From: Chaetoderma sp. LZ-2023a
Taxonomy: Eukaryota; Mollusca; Caudofoveata; Chaetodermatida; Chaetodermatidae
NCBI GenBank assembly: GCA_034401795.1
Contig: CM067370.1
Location: forward strand, 62,164,369-62,228,368
Length of the DNA: 64,000 nt
Reading direction: 5' to 3'
This document shows, piece by piece, positions 56,578 through 64,000 of this stretch (the first letter of the stretch is position 1; every line of letters starts with the position of its first letter). Under the pieces are notes generated by a model, which was not told the DNA's origin, made no database searches, and saw only the letters and a program-made list of their open reading frames with translations. The position numbers were made by a program, and so were the translations under genes.

Positions 56578-58501
56578 TTCGTTCTAGGCACGACGGGTAT
56601 AACTGGCACCGCTGTTCCTGTCGCACAGGCGCGGTCCAGGCGGATATGAAGGGAGCTTTCGTACCCTCAGGTACGCTTCGGCCCCTTCTGTCCGCTATTT
56701 GAGGCCTTACCCTTACCCTTCCCGCCTCTAGGGCGGTCAGGAGCAACATTGGGAGGGTAGGCACCTCTACAACCTTCCTGGGCTTCTTCGCCGGCGGCGG
56801 CTCTGAAAACCCAGCTGAAGCAGAAGTCGCAACAGGCCTAGCTTTCGCCTTGCCCTTATGCTTCTTCTGCTTCTTTGAAGGTTGTCCCGTTAGCGGTTTC
56901 CCCACAGCCCCTAGTGCGTGCGCTTGCCGCACTAACTCTAGCTGTAGGTTTACCGCTAACCGATTCTGCGCGATACTGGCGGTATCCTCTAAGATGGCCC
57001 GCGCTTGGCCACCGAAGATGCTAGGCCATGTCAGGGGCGTCCCAAGAAGACACTCCCTGACTGCCGTAGCCGGACGCATATGGTCAATGACCATTTGCCT
57101 CCTGGATTTCGTCACACGCGCTTGCACCCTTGCCAATGTGTCCATCGACAGCACCAGGCCGTCATTGACACATGAAAGCGCCACAGGTGGCACAGGGTGG
57201 CCTGCCCCCGCTTCAGCCCACACCGACTGAAGGAGACGATAAGAGTGGTTGACAGCGCTCATCGCTGCCCTCACACCCTCATCGCATAGGGACAGGACTT
57301 CTTCCTGGTGTACCGGAGACTTGTCCACAAGTGCCGGACCGGGCCGACCCGCCACGGCACTCTGGACGCCCAGTACCCATCGGTCATCCTCCGTGACCGA
57401 CGGGACTACACCATACCTGTCGTATTCCCCCCGCGGAATACGACATCTTGCCCGCACCTCCCTGGAGGCCGCAGGGAGCTGACCCTTGGTCATCAGTTGT
57501 TTGCTATAAATAGCATCCAACAATTCTATGAACCGTGGATCCAGTCCCACTGACTGGATCCGGGCCGCGGGCAAAATCCCCGTCGTGATCGACGCAACCG
57601 ACGGACGGGGCGCATCTTCATCGGCCGTGGCCGAAACCAAAGACGGGTCAACCCTGGCTAGCCACGCCAGAGCATCTGACCAATCTACCTCCGATGAAGA
57701 CACCCCCGCAAACACGTCACCCGTTGACGTGCTCACGGGTCTGCCAGCCACGGCCTCCCGGCAAGGAGCCACGGCTGACACGCCAGGCACTCCGGTACCA
57801 CACGGTTCCGCTGCCACCCCATGAAACACTCCGGTCCATGAGGTAGGTCCGCACGGAAAACCGTACGGACCCGTAGCAGTCGCGGAACCATAGCCGGACA
57901 CGGGCGCCAATGGCACCCCACGTCCGACTGCCGGACCAGGCGAGATAGGTGAGTACCACGCCCGGCCCGGCACACCCGTTCCCGTGACGGCTGGTGCCAA
58001 ACCAAGCCGCACGGAACCGGTGCACGGATTTGCCTCAGCCACAGGCGGAGTCACTGACCTGGCTTGCGCCAAACCAGACAAATGGAGGCCGGTTCCGTCC
58101 AGGACGGAATCAACCTCCATATTCTCCACCTGCGGCTTCATGGGCCGCAGCAACCTCTCCTCCTCGGCCTCCTCGTCTTCAGACTCCGATGAGTCGTCAC
58201 TAGACGAGTCAACCGTGGAACCGTCCTGGCGGATGGCTCCCACACCTGACGGACCGGCCACCGCAACTGGACCACCCGGAGGTGGCCGCAGAGAAAGAGA
58301 AACCCGTCTGGCCGAAGCCAGACGGGACTGCCAGGGGGCCGTACGAGATGGCCCCCTCGGTAACCAGTCCAGAATCCTGTCCGAGGACAGGATCCATACC
58401 AGGCATGGGGAGAAACTGCCCCCCAACCTTTGGTAGCAGGGACGACACCAGCGTGGGAAGAACGCTATGCAGAAAACCCCTGCATAGCCGGACCAAACCA
58501 C
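56546..58501 (-). CDS. DIRS C gag-like ORF
   Basis: 651 residues, position and overlap as for the first ORF of DIRS elements. It has an acidic Ser/Glu run (SSSDDSSESEDEEAEEE), a Gly/Pro/Val-rich middle, and a basic Lys-rich patch (KKQKKHKGKAKARP). The DNA is strikingly GC-rich against the AT-rich surroundings. The exact N terminus is uncertain. It is assigned by position more than by similarity. Fossil element part. Confidence 0.65.
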   Translation of the reverse strand: MVWSGYAGVFCIAFFPRWCRPCYQRLGGSFSPCLVWILSSDRILDWLPRGPSRTAPWQSRLASARRVSLSLRPPPGGPVAVAGPSGVGAIRQDGSTVDSSSDDSSESEDEEAEEERLLRPMKPQVENMEVDSVLDGTGLHLSGLAQARSVTPPVAEANPCTGSVRLGLAPAVTGTGVPGRAWYSPISPGPAVGRGVPLAPVSGYGSATATGPYGFPCGPTSWTGVFHGVAAEPCGTGVPGVSAVAPCREAVAGRPVSTSTGDVFAGVSSSEVDWSDALAWLARVDPSLVSATADEDAPRPSVASITTGILPAARIQSVGLDPRFIELLDAIYSKQLMTKGQLPAASREVRARCRIPRGEYDRYGVVPSVTEDDRWVLGVQSAVAGRPGPALVDKSPVHQEEVLSLCDEGVRAAMSAVNHSYRLLQSVWAEAGAGHPVPPVALSCVNDGLVLSMDTLARVQARVTKSRRQMVIDHMRPATAVRECLLGTPLTWPSIFGGQARAILEDTASIAQNRLAVNLQLELVRQAHALGAVGKPLTGQPSKKQKKHKGKAKARPVATSASAGFSEPPPAKKPRKVVEVPTLPMLLLTALEAGRVRVRPQIADRRGRSVPEGTKAPFISAWTAPVRQEQRCQLYPSCLERNGSLSLSLSR

Positions 58502-59679
58502 GCCGGCGGTGCCATCTCTGCCACCTCCAGCTGGGGACGTGGAGCACCCCCACCGGCCGAACCGGGCGCTCCACGATTTACTCTCGGACCGCCTGACCCC
58601 ACGTCAGATCCAGCCAAGTCCGTCTGGCAAGGAACTTAACCATCATCTCAACGGACCACACTGCACAAACATTACACCTATGATCAATATTACACAGCGA
58701 ACACCTAAAACAGACATGGTCCTTGAACACGACACGGACAAACTTATGGCATTCGTCACATGATGGCGGGGCTGGCTTGGCCTATAACATAAGCACAAAC
58801 CTACAATAAACAAGCGGAACGAGACCCGGATGGAAGGCAGACAATTAATTTTCAAATAATTTGACTCATAAATTAACTGTAACCCTCCCGACCCCACCCC
58901 GCCACGTTACAACAACGATCGCATTGATTATGACGACTAGAACGAGGCGGGCATTAAACACACCCATAATAGATCCTCCAGGATGTGTAACGGCTCCAGG
59001 AATCATATCGCATAGCATTCGGGGTATATTTACTAATCAATATAAATTATACTCCTAACGAAAGCAGCACGATATGTGAAGAGAACAACAAAATGTATAA
59101 CAAACTGCTGTATCACACGGTAAAACCGCAGACCACGCATCTACTCAAGAATTTTGAAACCACCGATCATTGCAAACCGATCGTGATCGCACGTAAACTT
59201 GATCATTCTAAAGTTTCCGGTACCATTTTTAGTACGCAGCACCCAGAACAAGATGCGCGAATTAATGACGAATTAATGAAAATTTTTTTTTCACATAAAC
59301 ATCTGAGCGACCGGGTGTGATGTCACCCGCTCGGATCCTACGGAGAACGACATCAGCCGATATTCGTGTTAGAAATACCGTAGCATAACACCTATTTTCA
59401 TATCTGCCGATCGCCTGTTAGGGGTTAAAGAAGGCGATCGTCTGGCATATATCGTTGTTAGCACACGTCCCAGATTCTATGGGGTCAGAAATTGGAACAT
59501 GCGACACAGCGAAATTTAGAGACCTAAGTCTTTTAACTATGGATAATAAAGAACTATACAACCTGGTTATCTTCGGCGGTATTCTCCATAGTATCCTTTA
59601 GTTAATCCTTTCACGAACACACAAACTATCACAGATTAAAGACTTAGATTTTCTTTCACAAAAAAACACTAAAATCCTG

Positions 59680-59839
59680 CTATGCAAACAAGAATGAGCT
59701 CTATGGTAAACGGGTACTCGGCAGTTGGGAGCCGAGTACCCGGTTCCCAGGAGTCGGTAAAGCTTTCTAAGTCTATAATCCTAGAGCCGCTGTCAGGGCC
59801 AGCTGTATATCAGAAGTAACAGAATGGTGAGTATTGATC
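59680..59839. repeat. DIRS C terminal repeat (right in window)
   Basis: Inverted match to 52888-53042: GAGCTCTATGGTAAACGGG, AGGAGTCGGTAAAGCTTTC and AGAAGTAACAGAATGGTGAG. About 1.1 kb of leader without clear coding separates it from the gag-like ORF. Confidence 0.85.
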
Positions 59840-60378
59840 GAAGGAGAACAATGTTTTTGACATGGCTGATTATGTGAGAGGGTTTCCCTCTCACCAATGC
59901 TCAGCCAATTCCAAACGAAAGATTAGACACTGTTTGTCTAATTGCCTTTTATCCAACTGTAAAATGTCTATCTGTGTTAGCAGTATCTATGTTAGCAGAC
60001 AACATCTTTTGGATGGCAATACACGAACTGATCCACTCCGAGAATGTCTCTCAAGATTGCACTCACGAATTCAAATAGAATTTCAGTTTTATCGAAACCC
60101 TGGATGTTTTCGAACACTTTTGGGCGTTTGACAGTTTTTTGTGCGCGATTGAAAATGATAATCTTGTTTTTAATTGGCTTTTATAAATTTCTATCTTTCA
60201 AGGTTTTATACGTTGCTTATTTTTGTTTATATCTTGAAGTTTGTGATACATTTTGATATGCTCATGTTTTATATTCATACACTGTATTGAGCTTTTATGT
60301 TTTTATGTAAGCGTATGATATTTTAAAGTTTTTGTCAAGTGGAATGAGTGTAATAAAGTATATGAAAAGTCTTCTTCT

Positions 60379-61170
60379 TTTTCTTATTATTTATTTTTTT
60401 ACTTTTTTAACATCAAATTATTCTTATTTACTATACTTATTATTATTATTATTTATCTTTTTACTTTTTTAACATCAAATTCTTCTTCTTCTTCTCCTTC
60501 TTCAGCTTCTTCTTATTATTATTATTTATTTATTTTTTTAAATTCCAATTATTCTTTTTCTTCATCTTCTTCTTAATAATAATATTATTATTATTAATTT
60601 TTTTTTTTTTTTAACATCAAATTATTCTTATTTATTCTTATTATTATTATTATGTTTTTTTTTTAATCAAATTATTATGAATTCTTCTCCTTTTTATTGT
60701 TATTATTATTAATTTTTATATTTTTTTAACATCAAATTCTTCTTCTTCTCCTTCTTCATCAGCTTCTTCTTATTATTATTTTTTATTTTTTTTATTTTTT
60801 TAAATTCCAATTATTCTTTTTCTTCATCTTCTTCTTAATAATAATAATATTATTATTATTATTTATTTTTTTTTTTTTTAACATTAAATTATTCTTATTT
60901 ATCCTTCTTCTTATGTTGTTTTTTTAATCAAATTATTATGAATTCTTCTCCTTTTTATTGTTATTATTAATTTTTATATTTTTTTAACATCAAATTATTC
61001 TTATTTATTATACTTCTTATTTTTTTTTTCATTTTTAAAATCAAATTATTCTTATTTCTTCTTCATCTTCTTATTATTATTTTGTATTCTTATTATTCTT
61101 TTTAAAATGAAATCTTTTGATAATTTATTCGTATTCTTGTTATTATTCTTATTTTATTTTACTATCTAAT
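60379..61170. repeat. TTC/TTA low-complexity tract with a 263-bp period
   Basis: Almost pure pyrimidine-plus-A on the + strand. Phrases such as TTTTTTTAACATCAAATTCT and TTAAATTCCAATTATTC recur about 263 bp apart (about 60465 and 60728), and ATTATGAATTCTTCTCC recurs likewise. It follows the LINE 3' end and may be an expanded LINE tail. Confidence 0.8.
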
Positions 61171-61677
61171 GAGTTTATGTTATTTTCGATCAGAGCTTTT
61201 CTATTCAACCTCGTAGATTGTTCAATCTACATGCGGGCGTCGTCCGGCAACGCAATACAGGATCCGTGTTTTAGCGTGGACTCGGTGGTGACGTGAGTCG
61301 TCAACCGGAGCGAGAATATACGAAAAAAACAAAATGTACGCACAGACAAACGTGCTTGTTGTTTACTTTGAATAAAATGAAGACTGAATGGTTTAAAGAT
61401 AATAATTCACTAAACTATTTACGGCAATCTCATGGTGCCGATATATTTCTATTGACTGCAGAGTTCGTTTCGCACATATATCCAGTTTTCGTGCAAAAAA
61501 GGCGTTAAATTTTTACCGTTTCGGCGGAAAATCCAGACAGGAATCGATAGGCAGATACTAGAGACGCAGTAGTAGACTGCGCCTCTTCATAGACTATTGT
61601 TCTCCCTATCATAAATCATGGAACGCAGGACAGTCACAGTTACCACGAAAACAAAATGTTTTATTGGCCATTCAAAC
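61171..61677 (-). other. RPAIN intron 1, first part
   Basis: Unique-looking sequence. The 71-codon + strand frame at 61293-61508 has no recognised motif and no supporting context. The stretch with GGCGTCGTCCGGCAACGC is less AT-rich than its surroundings. Confidence 0.45.
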
Positions 61678-61770
61678 CTGTCTGTATGTTTCCTTCCAAG
61701 GAGGAGTAGACGCCTTGTAAAGTTGCTTACGCTTTAGCTGGCACGCAGGAGACTTAGTTAACGAGGACAT
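61678..61770 (-). CDS. RPAIN: RPAIN exon 1 (start exon)
   Basis: 31 codons, beginning MSSLTKSPACQLKRKQLYKA and ending STPPWKETYRQ, donor CAG|GTTTGA. Human RPAIN starts with the same plan: SPRRSLYKLVGSPPWKEAFRQ and then RC, exactly the joint made here with exon 2. The basic patch (KRK) and the PPWKE motif are the family's N-terminal hallmark. The ATG at 61770 is the only in-frame one; AAA ATG context is acceptable. A T-rich upstream stretch fits a 5' UTR on the complementary strand being A-rich. Confidence 0.93.
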
Positions 61771-62451
61771 TTTCTTAGATTTTTTCTCTAATTAATTTGA
61801 ACAAAAAGTGTTTAAAAACTTCTTCCTTTTTTTTTAACGTCTTCTTCTTCTTGATAATGTAGATCACGCCCCTTCAATGCGTACGTCGAACAAGCGACTT
61901 AGTGGTATTGTCTATCTAGATATACAGGAGACCACGAGTCTTCAGCAGTCGCAGTCGCAAACAATATGTGAAGTATATCCAGTCTCTAGATATTTGCTCA
62001 ATTTGATTAGCAAGTGGATTAGGTGGATGGATCAGGAAAAGTGGGTCCAGCAAACCTTGAACCTTAAGACCTGGTTGGTTTAGGATCATTGACACCAAGA
62101 TCAGAGAGGATCTGTAGTATGGAACACGAGCCTCATCGAGCAACCATCACTGAAGTAGGAAATGTGTTCTGGTTTCAGCCGCATCCATACACAGCAGGCA
62201 CATGAATCACATGAATACTGATTGGGATTGCTGTAAGACCTCTGTAGACGTAGTGCACAAGTTAAGGTCCCAGCTTTCTTCGTTTCATGAGTAGACGTCA
62301 GTACAATTGACTAGACTTGGGATATTGCTGACAGGTTAAATTGGCCCCCAGACAGCTCATATACAGCTATACCCACCTGGAACGGGCGATGAATGGTGAT
62401 TTTGGCCTTATGGCTCTGCAATTCGTAAGAATCCCCGATCTCCTCTAGATC
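61771..62451 (-). promoter_or_regulatory. RPAIN upstream flank
   Basis: This 680-bp stretch between the RPAIN start codon and the polymerase fossil should hold the 5' UTR and promoter. No TATA box or other firm site was recognised. A TTC run lies at about 61843-61852. Promoter function is inferred only from position. Confidence 0.4.
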
Positions 62452-64000
62452 CTAGAACCATGCACTGCGCAAGGCTCTGTCTACTGCTCGTTCATCCTTA
62501 GTGAAGCTCGTGTTGGTATGACGTTCTAATGCCTTGATCAGCTTCCCATATGCACTGTTGCAGAGGAGTTTGAAGAGATCAGCCAACAAGGCTTTACTTT
62601 TGTCAACATCCCCGATACGAGGTGTCTCAGTAACAGAGTCTACAAACCATTCAAAAGGTTTCTGTGAGGTGTAGTCTATAGTGCGATAGATAGCAGTAAT
62701 CTCTAACCCGTGGGCAAGGTACCACTTGAGAGTTGGTGCATACAATACCCTCTTCTTAACAGAGAGTGCACCAATGAGCTTGCTAGTTGTAGACTTTTCG
62801 ACCTGTTTTATCAAGTTATGCAAGCATCTCGAAGGTATAGCCACTTCTGGGATCTCACGATTATAGAAGATGGGAGACATCTCCTCGAACTTTGGCCATA
62901 ACACTTTAGGTACCTCAATGTCGACCTCAGCAAACCCGAACCAACGATCCACTAGCAGATCCTGCTTAAAGCATTCAATATCACTGCTTACACGCCCACC
63001 CCACCGTCGTACAGTTTCTTTACCACAAGGCATTGCTTGGGCCATGGTTGACAAATACAGAGCATTTGCATCATAACCAAGGAGACGTTGACATACTCGC
63101 CTACCTTGGCGAATTCGGGTAACCCCAGCCTCGTGATATCTCGTGATCACAATGCTCGGACCACCAATAACAGCACCCTTTAACATCTTGTAAGCTTCCT
63201 TGCCTGGAGAGTAAAGGCTAATATCCAGCTCATGTTCAGCCATACCACGAAGTAAGTACTGAAGCGACACACCTGGAAGTGACACTGCATCCTTCAGAAT
63301 GTCAATACCTCATTCTGTGTAGAATTCTCGCATCTTCTCTAAGGCTTCAATGAACGGGCTAACATCAAAGTTGTTGTAATATCGCAACCAGTCAGCAAAC
63401 GTCTTCATCCCCAGATCTCTGAAGGTCTGCTTACAAGCTTTCCACTCTGACAACTCAAGAAGGTAACCCCCTTTGAGCTTGGACCACCACACAGGATAAT
63501 CAGGTAGTCCAGGATAGTCAAGCTTCTCAGGTGAGTCGAACCATTCATAAGGTAACAAGCTCTTCTGTTGCGTGCAACCATAGGCTTTGATCCATTTCTC
63601 ATAAGAAACCCCTGGGCCGAGGTAGTTGATTACATCGAGAAACCACAGTTCAGGTGTAATGAGGAACATTGTCTGGCTAGCCCTCTTGGCGACTTTCACA
63701 GTTCATTTGGACGAAGTAGTAAGTTCAACCACGAAGTACTTCTTGATGAGGTTCAGGTCGTACCGCCCAGAGTTGAACCCGAGCACAGGCACCTGGTCAC
63801 ACCACTCATTGATAAGTCGCTGCTGTCGTTTTGGTAACTTGTCCAAGTCTGCAGGTAGATACTGTGACCAAACCTTAGCACGGATCGTGGAGGCTGGTAG
63901 TTGGATCTCCTGCATGAACTGAGATCAGCACTTTGGAGTTAGCATTGCAGAGGTGAGTTGGCGAGCTCGTGCTACCATCTAAGGACCAGCTGACTGACAC
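62452..64000 (-). mobile_element. Polinton/adintovirus-type DNA polymerase fossil (partial)
   Basis: Protein-primed family B DNA polymerase sequence, continuing past the window edge. Parts on the - strand: exonuclease-like region (63703-64000, PVLGFNSGRYDLNLIKKYF), a middle region (63310-63699, ELWFLDVINYLGPGVSYEKW) and polymerase palm sequence (62452-63285, LLGYDANALYLSTM and LCNSAYGKLI). Polintons and adintoviruses carry such enzymes; related pDNAP-bearing elements cannot be excluded. It is broken, with about two or three breaks and a truncation at its left border. No capsid gene or terminal repeat is inside the window. Confidence 0.8.

Larger units (their letters stand above)
52859..59854 (-). 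mobile_element. DIRS-like retrotransposon C, nearly whole
   Basis: Inverted terminal repeats of about 155 bp lie at about 52888-53042 and 59680-59839 (shared CGGGTACTCGGC / GCCGAGTACCCG, and GAGCCGCTGTCAGGGCCAGC on the right). A further inverted segment at 52859-53155 resembles the internal complementary region of DIRS elements. On the - strand in order: gag-like ORF, RT-RNase H ORF, tyrosine recombinase; adjacent frames overlap, as the family is known to do. It looks close to whole, with at most one or two breaks. Arms are nearly identical, so it is young. It lies in the Tx1-type LINE and in RPAIN intron 1, in RPAIN sense. Confidence 0.88.
49731..60378 (+). mobile_element. Tx1/L1-group LINE, split by DIRS element C
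   Basis: The body is at 49731-52858 and the 3' part at 59855-60378. It starts inside the endonuclease, so it is 5'-truncated. The 3' part holds a C-terminal stretch (SRLHSRIQIEFQFYRNPGCF) and a T-rich 3' UTR ending GTGTAATAAAGTATATG. Reading across the DIRS gap is consistent with a single interrupted LINE, but no target duplication can prove it because DIRS elements make none. Confidence 0.7.
10199..61770 (-). other. RPAIN: RPAIN gene, full span of seven coding exons
   Basis: RPAIN (RIP-alpha) binds replication protein A and carries it into the nucleus. Seven exons join to 705 coding bases, 234 residues against 219 in human. Exons, 5' to 3': 61770-61678, 39036-38857, 33397-33322, 30017-29897, 26008-25945, 16695-16555, 10228-10199. 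Phases are 0, 0, 1, 2, 0, 0, each fitting the next; all introns are GT-AG. The order matches the family: an N-terminal basic part with PPWKETYRQ, a middle helical part (QRELQLEEQKLFEES), and a C-terminal zinc region with CPIC, CQCG, an H/C-containing segment and CQTCD. The gene is stretched to 51.6 kb by mobile elements; intron 1 alone is 22.6 kb. I see no stop or frame break in any exon. Confidence 0.92.

Noticed and set aside
57249-58639. GC-rich + strand frames of 70-150 codons
   Set aside because: Long chance frames are expected opposite a GC-rich coding region; they mirror the DIRS gag-like ORF.
1-64000. tRNA, rRNA or other structural RNA genes
   Set aside because: No cloverleaf with a recognisable A/B box pair and no rRNA sequence was seen by eye; a tRNAscan-SE and Rfam search would be decisive.

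Overview
The window is animal nuclear DNA: AT-rich, intron-rich, and mostly mobile elements and foldback or tandem repeats. The repeat style (arrays framed by AGGCCC...GGGCCT and CACCTGG, DIRS elements, Tx1-type LINEs, many foldback MITEs) suggests a marine invertebrate, most likely a bivalve mollusc. This assignment is inference; no species can be named from the sequence.

Two host genes can be read. On the + strand, 6108-6257 is the last coding exon of a mitochondrial sirtuin of the SIRT4 type. On the - strand, seven exons between 61770 and 10199 spell a complete 234-residue RPA-interacting protein (RPAIN). Every splice site is canonical and all codon phases fit. The 705-base coding sequence is spread over about 51.6 kb, so most of the window is RPAIN intron. 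The two genes are tail to tail, with stop codons about 3.9 kb apart.

Layout: 1-6100, satellite-like repeats, two TTAA MITEs and a 2.1 kb array upstream of the SIRT4 exon. 6100-10200, SIRT4 end and the gap between the genes. 10229-16554 (RPAIN intron 6), arrays, a 51-bp minisatellite and TTAA MITEs. 16696-25944 (intron 5), large arrays, a 1.05 kb TIR element and TA runs. 26009-33321 (introns 4 and 3), another array, MITEs and a TA-flanked TIR element. 33398-38856 (intron 2), a Tc1/mariner element with an open 341-residue DD34E transposase and perfect 26-bp TIRs, plus a hAT-type element with a perfect 8-bp target duplication. 39037-61677 (intron 1), nested retroelements: a DIRS remnant split by an RNase H-bearing LINE that is itself split by a hAT-type element; a second DIRS fragment; and a Tx1-type LINE split by a nearly whole 7 kb DIRS element. 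61771-62451, the upstream flank of RPAIN. 62452-64000, a broken Polinton/adintovirus-type DNA polymerase fossil.

Most notable: all nine arrays or remnants of the CACCTGG...CCAGGTGAGC family point the same way, antisense to RPAIN, and carry dozens of CCAAGATGGC motifs; and four TIR elements of about 1.05-1.14 kb, plus one partial copy, share an internal core but carry different termini and target-site types.
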